Shown here: positions 39,215 to 64,000 of the stretch, piece after piece
Layout of the letters: each line of letters begins with the position of its first letter
Numbering within the stretch: position 1 is the first letter of the stretch
Source: Hormiphora californensis
Taxonomy: Eukaryota; Ctenophora; Tentaculata; Cydippida; Pleurobrachiidae
NCBI GenBank assembly: GCA_020137815.1
Contig: CM035353.1
Span: 6,649,298-6,713,297, forward strand
Direction: 5' to 3'
DNA: 64,000 nt
Notes under the pieces: generated by a model
What the model saw: only the letters and a program-made list of their open reading frames with translations
Told to the model about the DNA's origin: nothing
The model's database searches: none
Made by a program: the position numbers and the translations under genes

Positions 39215-40495
39215 TCATCCTAAAAATGAATCTCTCTCAGAAAGTTCCCATCCCGGTCTAAAAGTATCAGTATTTTCAGCTTTGTCATTCAGTAAGGCCG
39301 GCGCCTCCTCAGACAGTCCCAGCCTCAAAGAGGGAGCCTCCTCAGACAGTCCCAGCCTCAAAGAGGGCGCCTCCTCAGACAGTCCCAGCCTCAAAGAGGG
39401 CGCCTCCTCAGACAGTCCCAGCCTCAAAGAGGGAGCCTCCTCAGACAGTCCCAGCCTCAAAGAGGGAGCCTCCTCAGACAGTCCCAGCCTCAAAGAGGGC
39501 GCCTCCTCAGACAGTCCCAGCCTCAAAGAGGGAGCCACCTCAGACAGTCCCAGCCTCAAAGAGGGCGCCTCCTCAGACAGTCCCAGATTCAAAGAGGGCT
39601 CCTCCTCAGACAGTCCCAGCCTCAAAGAGGGAGCCTCCTCAGACAGTCCCAGCCTCAAAGAGGGTACCTCCTCAGACAGTCCCAGCCTCAAAGAGGGTGC
39701 CTCCTCAGACAGTCCCAGCCTCAAAGAGGGTGCCTCCTCAGACAGTCCCAGCCTCAAAGAGGGCGCCTCCTCAGACAGTCCCAGCCTCAAAGAGGGAGCC
39801 TCCTCAGACAGTCCCAGCCTCAAAGAGGGCGCCTCCTCAGACAGTCCCAGCCTCAAAGAGGGAGCCTCCTCAGACAGTCCCAGCCTCAAAGAGGGAGCTT
39901 CCTCAGACAGTCCCAGCCTCAAAGAGGGAGCCTCCTCAGACAGTCCCAGCCTCAAAGAGGACGCCTCCTCAGACAGTCCCAGCCTCAAAGAGGGCGCCTC
40001 CTCAGACAGTCCCAGCCTCAAAGAGGGTGCCTCCTCAGACAGTCCCAGCCTCAAAGAGGGCGCCTCCTCAGACAGTCCCAGCCTCAAAGAGGGAGCCTCC
40101 TCAGACAGTCCCAGCCTCAAAGAGGGCGCCTCCTCAGACAGTCCCAGCCTCAAAGAGGGAGCCTCCTCAGACAGTCCCAGCCTCAAAGAGGGAGCTTCCT
40201 CAGACAGTCCCAGCCTCAAAGAGGGAGCCTCCTCAGACAGTCCCAGCCTCAAGGAGGGCGCCTCCTCAGACAGTCCCAGCCTCAAAGAGGCCTCCTCAGA
40301 CAGTCCCAGCCTCAAAGAGGACGCCTCCTCAGACAGTCCCAGCCTCAAAGAGGGCGCCTCCTCAGACAGTCCCAGCCTCAGCGGTGGAACTTCGTTAGTT
40401 GCCCGCTTCACTGGACCACCCAGGCTGGTGGCAAGAAGACAAATTATTAGCACAAACATATTGACAGTTAACCAATGCGAATATCTGCTGGCCAA
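39215..40495 (-). CDS. Secreted protein of about 33 tandem 11-residue repeats
   Basis: Intronless 426-codon frame. The N-terminus is a clear signal peptide (hydrophobic VNMFVLIICLLATSL) followed by a dibasic KR at residues 30-31. Then come about 33 copies of LRLGLSEEAPS, and a unique tail ending ERDSFLG. One unit has lost exactly one codon, and rare variants (SEEEPSLN, SEVAPS, SEEVPS) keep the frame. Each unit has one Arg, an acidic pair and one Pro. Processing at single Arg would release 11-mers; the KR and a C-terminal Gly (possible amidation) are reminiscent of a peptide precursor, but no repeat carries Gly-basic amidation sites. A structural or matrix protein is equally possible. I chose this strand because only it begins with a signal peptide. 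Confidence 0.7.
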   Translation of the reverse strand: MASRYSHWLTVNMFVLIICLLATSLGGPVKRATNEVPPLRLGLSEEAPSLRLGLSEEASSLRLGLSEEASLRLGLSEEAPSLRLGLSEEAPSLRLGLSEEAPSLRLGLSEEAPSLRLGLSEEAPSLRLGLSEEAPSLRLGLSEEAPSLRLGLSEEAPSLRLGLSEEAPSLRLGLSEEASSLRLGLSEEAPSLRLGLSEEAPSLRLGLSEEAPSLRLGLSEEAPSLRLGLSEEAPSLRLGLSEEAPSLRLGLSEEAPSLRLGLSEEAPSLRLGLSEEVPSLRLGLSEEAPSLRLGLSEEEPSLNLGLSEEAPSLRLGLSEVAPSLRLGLSEEAPSLRLGLSEEAPSLRLGLSEEAPSLRLGLSEEAPSLRLGLSEEAPSLRLGLSEEAPSLRLGLSEEAPALLNDKAENTDTFRPGWELSERDSFLG

Positions 40496-40635
40496 ATTTA
40501 TAGCAGTAGGAATTTAGGTGCGTTTGGAATCACGCGATGGTTATAGCAGCGTTTTCCCTCTCACTTCTCTCTCTTTCTCGTCCTTATTCAGTATCTTTGA
40601 TATTGGAAAAAGAGAGGAAGGTGTCTGATTTTCTC

Positions 40636-40654
40636 TCTCTCTCTCTCTCTCACT

Positions 40655-40750
<96 letters not shown>

Positions 40751-40760
40751 ACCCTCTCTC
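40636..40760. repeat. (CT)n microsatellite
   Basis: ct tract upstream of the secreted-repeat gene on its 5' side. Confidence 0.95.
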
Positions 40761-40968
40761 TTTCTAAATAATTTGAAACTGCCCTCACGTGATCGTTGAC
40801 CGCAAAGGATTGGATTGTGTCACTTACAAAACAGCTGCAATGTCACTCATGATTTGCTGTCACGAATGATCTGCAGCTGTCGTTCTAGGTATTACGAGAA
40901 GAGCGAGAATCAACCGTGGACCAGTATAGAGTACATTTAGTGCCTGTGGGAGAGAGTGGGAGAAAATA

Positions 40969-41142
<174 letters not shown>

Positions 41143-41339
41143 GAAGGTTAGGTGTGGGAGGTGGCACCTCTGCAGTTATCATCTCTGGATGCTGTTCTTT
41201 AGTCCCCCTCTGGCTACAACCCACTCCCGGTTGGCAACAATAATTATAAAATCAAGAATATATTTTGTCAAAGAAGATATTTGACAGTTGCAATGTTTCT
41301 GAATTTTAATTCATTATCCTACCTGCAGCATCCTATAAC

Positions 41340-42321
41340 GGCGTGCAGCGATCTGATTTGTTACTCAGCAAGATCTGATACCATTTCACAAAAGAGATAT
41401 GCAATGGGAGGAAAAATAACAGAAAAACTAACTGAAATTGAAATGGAAACATGCTATTTCTCAACTTGGAACCAAATTTATTAAATTTAAATGAACACGG
41501 AATCAACTCCCATATGCCCTCTATGCGAAGAGGCAGAATAAACAGTGAAACATATAATCTGCGAATGCCCCGCCATGTCATACAAGAGGGAAACCTTACT
41601 AAATGACACAAATCACAAGAATCTCAGTACACTCCTGTTAACCAGACTTACAGATGCAATAAAAATCGCAGAACACGCAGCAAAAATGAAAAAAAAGGAT
41701 CCTGGAACAAGATCAGAACATCGATGAACCACGACATTGAAAACACAATTGACCACCACCAAAACCAATCAATACTACAGACCAGACAGACACTAAACCA
41801 CAGACGCATAACCTACCCACCCAACGGCTGCCAAACTAGGAAAAAAGGCCAAACACAAGTTCGCCGCGTCCAGAAAGAATCCAAGAGAACGCCGAAAAAA
41901 CAACAGAGACCGGAAATAGAGACATAATGAGCACTCGCACACAGCCGCGGCCTAGCCCCGGCCGGGAATGCCCCGACCCTAGATCCCTCTCTATTAACGG
42001 AACCAGCGTTGCTGTTCCTGACGAGAGGAGGATAGAGGAAGGGGCTGCCCCGGGCGGGGATAGGCCGTGGCTGTCTTCTTTTTCTTTCACAACTCTCGTG
42101 GGCTCCACCCACGAGGGTTCCACCTAAGGGTTCACACCCGAGGGGGCCACTCACGAGCACTCACACCAGTGTCAACCAAATCGCATTGACGAAAGTCGCG
42201 ATAGTTCTTTAGGGTATCACTTGGCTGCGAAGCAGCCCCTCCGTGTGAGGATTTCGCGAAAAATCGCGCGACGTGCCCAAGGGTATCACACCCGACACTC
42301 GAAGAAGAAGAAGAAGACGGA
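41340..42321 (+). mobile_element. 5'-truncated LINE (non-LTR retrotransposon) 3' end, decayed
   Basis: A frame around 41,500-41,600 reads CPLCEEAE, then a stop codon, then VKHIICECPAM. This is the Cys/His motif seen at the C-terminus of many LINE ORF2 proteins, here broken by a stop. A basic tail, a GC-rich 3' region and a terminal (GAA)n run at 42,300-42,316 follow. The 5' limit is approximate. Family not assigned. Confidence 0.6.
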
Positions 42322-42527
42322 AGCAAATTCGTGAAATTTACCTGAACATGCACAGTATCATATTACCTACCTACATATTACCTTGGTTGTTTTTCTTTGT
42401 CCGCTGTCCTACCTACCGCTGTCCTAGCTACTTAGACCACAAGTCCTCTCAAACTTGTACATTTTATTAGTTTAAGTGCATAATAGTACTGTAAATTCAA
42501 ATCAAATAATTCCAACACTTTTAGGAA

Positions 42528-43454
42528 ATGTCATGTGCCAAAGCAACTCTACTTGTCGGTGCCACGGCTGTTCTTGTTGCCCTTGTACTACTCCGCAGCT
42601 CTTCTATTTCCAGGGATGATCTAAAATCTGCTCTTGACGGTAAGGTCGTCCTCGTGTGTGGGGCCTCCTCGGGGATCGGAGAGCAGGTTGCTCGGGATCT
42701 GGCATCACTCGGGGCCCGGGTCATTATAACAGCGAGACGGGAGGACAAACTGGAGGAGGTGAGGAGGAAGATAATAACAGATGTAAACCCCGAAGCTGAG
42801 GTTGGGGTATTGAAATGTGATTTTAGTGACGTGTCACAGTCGGAGAGGGTTGTTGGGGAGGCAATGAAGATATTTGGACGGATTGATCATCTCATGATTA
42901 ATCACGGGATTGTCAAAGCTGGTCCCTTTCTTGCAACCCCCTCGGAACAAAACCCTGATTCGTACAAACACGCTTTTCAGGTCAACTTCTTCAGTTTCAT
43001 CCAGATCGCACTATCAGCTATTGAGCACCTCGAGGAAAACTCTGGACATATTATCGTAACAAGCTCCTTCGCGGGTGAATTCCCGTTTGTGCTGAACTCC
43101 ATTTACGGCGCTAGCAAGCATGCAATGAACGGTTTCTTCTACAGCCTCAACCAGGAACTAACCCTTCGGCAGTCTAAAGTCCGGGTTTCAGTGGCCTCCC
43201 TAGGGCTCATCAAAACAGACTGGGTTAGGAAAACTCAGGAAATGGGTTTACTTGACCACATTCCTGAGAGCGCTCGGGGGAGTCTAGAGGAATGTTCCAT
43301 GGTCATGATTGAGGGGTTGGTGAGTCGACCCGGCACCATTACCTACCCTTACTGGAGCACTGTCATGATGCGTATTATGTGGCAGGTCGCACCCTCCACT
43401 CTATTGGACCAGGAGACTTATGAAGACGCCATTACCATGTCAAAATATAACTAG
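42528..43454 (+). CDS. 11-beta-hydroxysteroid dehydrogenase-like short-chain dehydrogenase/reductase
   Basis: Intronless, 308 residues. A hydrophobic N-terminal anchor (about residues 7-22) is followed by the Rossmann fold. The cofactor motif GASSGIG is at 45-51, NHG at 125-127, Asn153, catalytic Ser180, and Tyr193 with Lys197 in YGASKHA. Layout and length match the HSD11B1/DHRS7-type ER-membrane SDRs, which reduce or oxidise steroid or other carbonyl substrates with NADP(H). The substrate here is unknown. TARRE after the second strand, with basic residues, suggests NADP preference. A LINE fragment ends about 200 bp upstream. Lack of introns in an intron-rich region suggests a retrocopy or an old intronless family, with all catalytic residues kept. 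Confidence 0.9.
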   Translation: MSCAKATLLVGATAVLVALVLLRSSSISRDDLKSALDGKVVLVCGASSGIGEQVARDLASLGARVIITARREDKLEEVRRKIITDVNPEAEVGVLKCDFSDVSQSERVVGEAMKIFGRIDHLMINHGIVKAGPFLATPSEQNPDSYKHAFQVNFFSFIQIALSAIEHLEENSGHIIVTSSFAGEFPFVLNSIYGASKHAMNGFFYSLNQELTLRQSKVRVSVASLGLIKTDWVRKTQEMGLLDHIPESARGSLEECSMVMIEGLVSRPGTITYPYWSTVMMRIMWQVAPSTLLDQETYEDAITMSKYN

Positions 43455-44223
43455 CTACTATACTACGCACATAGGGCTGGCCCCCTTACTGTTAGTTTAG
43501 TACCACGGTACGGAGTGGCTTAGGGCTATGAATCGGAGATAAGCACCGCCGGCTTACGCAGTGATTGCGAGAGACCCACCGGCACCACTATACTACTACT
43601 AGAGCTTCACTGTGAACTACTTTTTTATGACGAATATAACTGTTTATGACGATTTTAACCCATTTATTGAATCATTGATTCGACGAGTTATTGATTTGTC
43701 CAATTCAATTGAAACCCCCAATTCATGGCAGCCCAATTGATGTATCATTGTATCATTATCAACATTCTAGACTCTATTCACCAACTATTTATTATCCCCG
43801 TACAGTCAAACAACAACAACACTGATCAGCTCTTGCCGCGTCCCCTGTTTCACCTGGTCTTCACAATTGATAACCAGTGGGTACCGATTGTAATGGGGGT
43901 GACATTGGTAACAGGTGGGAATCATGTTAAATCATCTCACACACGTCACGGGATCACGGTTTATGACTTTATATGTGTGATACAAAAAACCAGGAAATGA
44001 AAACAAAAACCGTAACGAACATATAATGCATGCAGTGATGTAAACGTATTTGTCGATCACCGTAAGATACATGTATGTCATATAGGATCTCTATAGGCTC
44101 TATATTTATATTTGTCTGTATACGGTGGTTAGCTGGTTGTTAATCGCGACACAGTGCAGCTGTTTGTTTGCTTTTAGAAGCGCTCTCGCACTCTCTCTCT
44201 CTCTCTTTATCTCTCTCACTCTT

Positions 44224-44279
<56 letters not shown>

Positions 44280-44548
44280 TTTCTCTCTCTTTCTCTCAGT
44301 CCTAGCACTCTAGGTGATCTGTTGGTTTGAATGATGTGTTAGTTTGCTTTGGTTATTTTGTGCCCTATCGCGATAGACAGCCTAGAATTATTGCAGTTTT
44401 AGCTTTTCTAACTTATTTTTTATACTTATTATTAGTTATTCGTGTTATTTTTCGGTCTACTTGATTTTCCTTGAAGTACTGATAACTAAAAACCTGAATT
44501 GATTATAGCAGCGAGCTAGTGCAGTAGCTGGGTATATCAACGCACAAT
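43455..44548. other. Intergenic, with (CT)n at about 44,190-44,297
   Basis: No exon recognised. The CT tract and the following 250 bp form the 5' flank of the Ser-rich gene. Confidence 0.45.
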
Positions 44549-47330
44549 ATGGGGTCTGACAGCGACAACAGCTCACAGTCGACCAAGGAAAAAGCCAGGT
44601 CAGACTCAAGCGATGAAAGAAGTACCACTTCCCAATCCACCACTTACAGTTCTAGTACCTCTGAACAGTCCCGCCCTCCGCGGAGAAAGTCTAGATCAGA
44701 AAGTTCAGGAAGCACTCGATCCACGAGCAGCAGCAGTAGCAGGGAGCGAGCTCGATCTGCATCGTCCAGCTCGAGCACCAGCAGCAGTGATCACAAACCC
44801 CGTCCGTCTCGATCAACACATTTCAAATCACGGGACCGATCGTCCCCTAAGAAAGTGCATTCCTCTTCCTCTTCCTCTACTTCTAGTAGCTCCACTACAA
44901 CTTCTAAATTGATGAGTGCAGGGGCCGCATATAACATGAGAGGGCAGGGTGGTCTAGCTTTTGAATACACCGAATACAAAAAAGATCTTAAGGCTAGGAA
45001 GTGAGTGAAATGTACCGCCCGAAGTGTGAAACTTGTTCAGTAGAAGCAGTATAGACGCAGGAAAAACAGCAAAAGCATAATCAGCAACTGAAACAACAAA
45101 TGTTTCTTCTGCGCTTTGCAGCAACTTTAAATTTTAGCAGATTTTGACTTACACAGAAGCAAATTATTACCTATTTTGTGGGCAGCATTGCACACCCCAG
45201 TGTATTCATCTGTAGAGCAATAAATAATTAATTTTGAAGCACTGATCCCCCCTTTTAAAAGCATTTTGATCCTTTTGTTGCCCAGCAGCAACCTCAACCT
45301 GAAACTCCGGCAGGATTCAACGGCAGCTATACAAGCAAGAAAAAGAACAAAAACACGACCGATACACCGAATCAACTAAAAAGTTCATGAAACTCAAACA
45401 AGAGTAAGTTTTATGTTGATCCCCAACGGATCCTCTATCATGATAATTTTACTGGTGTTAGGTTGTCATTTTTTGACCTATTATAGAGTCTCGTATTTTC
45501 AAAACATTTGTTCCTAAGGGTAGGTATTCAACAGTCCTCCAGTTACCAGATCAATTTCCCCCGATATATGGGGAACTATATTAAAACTTGAAACATTATG
45601 TCATTGAGAAAACCCCTTTTTTATTCCATCTTCAGATTTATTGAGACCATGGGAAGTTATCTTGGAAGAGAGATAGAAAGTAGGGAAGAGTTCATGAGAG
45701 CCCTGTGGGATTGGAAGGAGGGAATGGCTAAGAAAAATTACCACTTCGATATTGATAAAACTGAGGGTAAGTGGCTGTCCAATTGACGGCCATTTAGGAT
45801 GGACAGTGTCCATCCTAAATGGCCGTGACTGAGGTTCTTTCTCAATTCAACGGCCTTGATGTTCCCCGCAATTGATAGGGTTTTTTAAGTGTTTCAAAAA
45901 AACATATTCCATAATCGCGATTATCACGATTAATCGTTTTGATTGACGGGAAATGTTTCTTTTTAGGGCTCCGCTACCAGGAGAGGGCAGTAACGATACG
46001 CAGACCTGACTCTGCTAAAAGTCGTGCCTTCACTGGTGAGAAGAAGGGACAGAGGACACGATCTGGGACATTCAGTAAGACAATCAACCGATTCAAGCTC
46101 GGTCAGGCTGCAGGAAAAAAGAAATTATCTGCAGAGACTTTCAAACGAGAGGTACCTTAATTTATCTAGATTCCAGAAATTTGCAAAAACCCCAGCCCAT
46201 TATTGGATCAATAACAGCTTCCAAAATAGCCCAGAATGGACCCAAAATAGTTCTAACCTCTCTAAATTCAGCCGGCTGATGTGCTTTGTGACGACTTCGA
46301 TACGATGTACACGGAACTTCATAGAGCCTTGAAGTACTGGTCTCAATACGTAGATCATGCCCACAATGCTGGTCTTGAGGAGTTTGGGCTGAGGGAGGAG
46401 AGGCGAAACATTGTTAAAGGTAAATTGCAGGAACCAACCGAAACAAGTAAACAACCAATCAGAGCTCGTTATTTAGGTCACGTGACTGGTTATCAGCCAA
46501 TCAGGGACCAGTATTTCCTGATTCGGTCGGTTCCTGGTAAATTGTGATATTATCTATATGGTGGCATAAATCATGTGTCGACATCTCACGTAGGGACGCA
46601 TCATCATGATCATCGGGCGTCGAATTGAGAGCAATTACACACTTTGTTGTGTCTATTTATTACGTCAATAATATTGTGGCTGTAGCTGTGATCTTGTGAT
46701 GATATCAGCCCGTGTTTGTTTATTAACTGCACAGCCTACTGAACTTCCAGATCACACCCTATTTTATACACTAGCACGCTATATCAACACGTACCAGCTG
46801 TATGGCGGCGCCGACCCGATCTGACCGCGATGTCGAATCAAGTTTAAGGGTCTGACGCGATGTCGCCAGACAGTATAATAAGCAATGTGCATATGCACGT
46901 ATATGCACGTCCTATTATATCACGAGGTATGATCTGCTACAGTGCTACAATTAACTCCTGTATAATAACCGTTTCAGGGCTGATTAAAAAGTACCTCACC
47001 GAGGAGGAACAGCAGGAGCTGGATGATGCCCGGGAAGCGAGAAAACAGGAACGGGCACACTTGAGGAAAATGAAGGAAATGAGAAAGGAACGACGGGCGG
47101 AGGAGAGACGAGCAAAGCAAGAGAGGAAGATTGAGAGGGCACAGATTAGGGATGAACGAGATGCTAGGATGCAGCTGAAAGTGAAGAACTACCACATGAG
47201 AAAGGCCAGGAAGGAGGAGAAGAGGAAGGCTAAAGAACTGAAGATGAAGGATAGAAAGAAGAGGTATTCCAGTTCAGATGACGATTCATCTTCCGTCTCA
47301 GTCAGCTACTCAGACTCCAGCAGCGATTAG
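44549..47330 (+). CDS. Ser/Arg-rich N-terminus plus charged coiled-coil protein, unknown function
   Basis: Six exons join in phase: 44549-45000, 45314-45403, 45636-45766, 45967-46151, 46272-46419, 46978-47330. The total is about 450 residues. The first exon encodes a low-complexity region rich in Ser, Thr and Arg, with several RS-type dipeptides. The middle is predicted mixed helical (LYKQEKEQKHDRYTESTKKF; YTELHRALKYWSQYVDHAHN). The last exon is a highly charged Lys/Arg/Glu coiled coil ending in an acidic Ser-rich tail (SSSDDDSSSVSV). No signal peptide or membrane segment, so it should be cytosolic or nuclear. I do not recognise the family. A hAT MITE lies 8 bp into the intron after exon 5. 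Confidence 0.75.
46428..46536. mobile_element. 109-bp hAT-type MITE with 8-bp target duplication
   Basis: Same element as at 811-919, flanked by an exact duplication gtaaattg (46420-46427 and 46537-46544). The left target copy contains the intron's GT donor, so insertion duplicated a potential 5' splice site (gtaaattg). Confidence 0.9.
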
Positions 47331-48386
47331 AAACATTGTGTGTGTGTATTGTAGTAGTGTGAGTTACACAGGGGACTGTTCATACATGCAGGGTCGAGCA
47401 AGGCAAGGGACTAAATAAAATGAAAATCGGAGGGTTGACATAACTTTGTATGCAATGACTTAAATAATAGATGGTACTGGTGTATTATAGTGTGAATGTT
47501 ATATTGATGATCATATGTTTATTGAATATTCTTGTAGAATTTCTACAAAAATCATATTTCCTAACTCGTCCTTACATGGCCCGGGCTGAATGGACAGACT
47601 GCGTAGCATGGCAATGGTAATGGATACCGTGTTTAGTCGATGGTTGTCACAGCATTGGCCTGACCCTATTCTCAGAGCATTGGTCTGACAGGTCGACTTC
47701 GCGGAGAGCGATGGGGAGCTGTTTTGACAGCCCAGGATCACCACACCCAGATACACTCCACAACGGAGCAATGTTTATAGGGGTTCCGTAGGGGCGGCCA
47801 GCCCATGATACCGGGCACCGGCCGCTGGAGGACACACTTGCACTTCCCTTTCAGAGGCATATCCGGGGTAGACCGGAAGAACGTGTCATAAACGCGTTGC
47901 AATACGTATAGTTTTCTCATACTATTTGATTGTTTCGCGCCTTCATGAACGGCCTGACACGTTATTCCGGCCAACCTACATTTGAATAAATTAGACGTGA
48001 TTTAATAATCGCTAAATATAAATTGATCACAATATAAACACTATAACTTAAATAAAATACAGTTAACATAACTTAAAATATTCTGATAAGAGTCTACTTA
48101 AAAATAAATTGGGGTCACAGACAAGCACTCAACACTACAAATACAGTCTTCTGACGGCGCTATTAAACTACAAATACAGTCTTCTGACGGCGCTATTACT
48201 CTACAAATATACTACACATTTATAAATTATATTACCAATCTATGATGTCACACGGGTCACTGATCTGATCAAGTATAACTCAATGTCTCTAATTATTAGA
48301 TCTGATCAAGTATAACTCAATGTCTCTAACTATATAGTGGTACAATTATTGTTCTCTCATGTATTGTTCATACAGCACAAGATCCC
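47331..48386. other. Convergent 3' flanks; short tandem duplications
   Basis: Both neighbouring genes end towards this region. A unit of about 36 bp (ctacaaatacagtcttctga...) is repeated at about 48,136-48,205, and 'agatctgatcaagtataact' occurs twice at about 48,262 and 48,298. No gene seen. Confidence 0.5.
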
Positions 48387-63279
<14,893 letters not shown>

Positions 63280-63794
63280 CTGAGAGAGAGAGAGTGGGCC
63301 GGTCAAGTATCGTGCAATTATCGTATGATTTTGAGAGAGATAAAGATAGAAGGAGCGAACTATCACCCGGGGTTTTCTTTGAAAGACAAAACCGGGTAAT
63401 TAAGTTGTCTGGCAGACCAGACAACGCGAGACCAGTTCGGAGGTCCCACAGTGGCCCCCACTCCAAGCACTTGTCTGGCAGCCTCACTGCAGACAGCTCC
63501 AAACCAGATACTGGTGGCTGTTTCACAGTGTATCCTTGTTGCTTTGTACTTTTCCGCCGAGGCAGTGGATTATAGCCTCCCCTAGATAGGGCAGTGGATT
63601 ATAGCCTCCCCTAGATAGATTTCTGACTGCAGAGAAAAAAAGTCGGCCAATTTTTTTGCTGACACGTGTTGGACCGAAAGCATTTCTCGTGTTGAAAGCA
63701 CAGCTCACTGTTCACAATCGATAGTATTCATGGTGGTGAACGCAATGAAATGTCATTAGAAGATACCAACAAATAACCATTCTTCCCACAGGAA

Positions 63795-64000
63795 ATGTCT
63801 TGCTTTCAGAGTCTCTTCTTTCTAGTGGTGGTGATAACGGGAAGTTCTGGAAAAGGCGTCTCTGAATGGTGTGAATACGACAACAAGTTCCTTGACACCT
63901 ACTCATCTGGATCAAACGCCTATACGACCCTGGACAGTGCTAAATCAGCCTGCCTGGAGAAGGAAGATTGTCTGGGCATCACCCGTGAGCCTCTCAATGC
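63795..64000 (+). CDS. N-terminus of a secreted/membrane protein, possibly PAN/apple-like; cut by right edge
   Basis: ATG at 63795. The signal peptide is CFQSLFFLVVVITGSSG, followed by a short Cys-bearing segment (WCEYDNKF, SACLEKEDCLGITREP). The 'C...C.GI' spacing recalls PAN/apple domains, but only the first 60-70 residues are visible. A 3' splice site (tcttcccacag) just before the ATG suggests a non-coding first exon. It is transcribed divergently from the coiled-coil receptor. Confidence 0.6.
   Translation, partial: MSCFQSLFFLVVVITGSSGKGVSEWCEYDNKFLDTYSSGSNAYTTLDSAKSACLEKEDCLGITREPLN

Noticed and set aside
41813-42160. Minus-strand and plus-strand frames of 66-115 codons in GC-rich DNA
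   Set aside because: They lie in the LINE 3' region and show no domain or splice context.
44613-44912. Second long frame in the Ser-rich exon
   Set aside because: Shadow frame of the low-complexity serine coding sequence; it does not join the downstream exons.

Overview
The window looks like nuclear DNA of an early-branching animal, most plausibly a sponge; I infer this and cannot prove it. Genes are cut by many short GT-AG introns. One gene is an adhesion GPCR with LDLa, pentraxin-like, hormone-receptor and GAIN/GPS modules in front of seven membrane segments, a combination found in animals. The intergenic DNA is rich in short inverted-repeat transposons, minisatellites and (GA)n tracts. 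There are no operons, ribosome binding sites or CRISPR arrays.

Layout. 1-7,013 (minus): a Venus-flytrap (ANF-receptor) ectodomain receptor of at least 13 exons, cut by the left edge just after its first membrane segment. Its long intron contains a small plus-strand discoidin-like (F5/8C) gene at 2,118-2,711. 7-18 kb: no gene found; it holds a 660-bp hexanucleotide repeat, a six-unit tandem array (11.8-15.3 kb) and (CT)n tracts. 18.4-38.3 kb (plus): the adhesion GPCR, with a 2.1-kb tRNA-bearing palindrome, several MITEs and minisatellites in its introns. 39.2-40.5 kb (minus): an intronless secreted protein made of about 33 copies of an 11-residue repeat. 41.3-42.3 kb: a decayed LINE 3' end. 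42.5-43.5 kb (plus): an intronless 11-beta-HSD-like short-chain dehydrogenase. 44.5-47.3 kb (plus): a six-exon Ser-rich/coiled-coil protein of unknown function. 48.4-63.3 kb (minus): a 28-exon single-pass receptor with a furin site, a cupredoxin-like juxtamembrane region, and a cytosolic coiled coil of more than 1,200 residues. A second F5/8C gene lies antisense inside one of its introns (52,436-53,163). 63,795-64,000 (plus): start of a secreted or membrane Cys-containing protein.

Three of the genes are cell-surface receptors and four more products carry signal peptides, so the window is dominated by secretory-pathway products. Nothing shows that the genes act in one pathway. The most unusual items are the 11-mer-repeat secreted protein, the paired F5/8C genes nested antisense in receptor introns, the tRNA palindrome with a 13-bp target duplication, and several cases where a repeat or MITE touches or multiplies a splice site. 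Several genes show single-base frameshifts that look like residual sequencing error or early decay.
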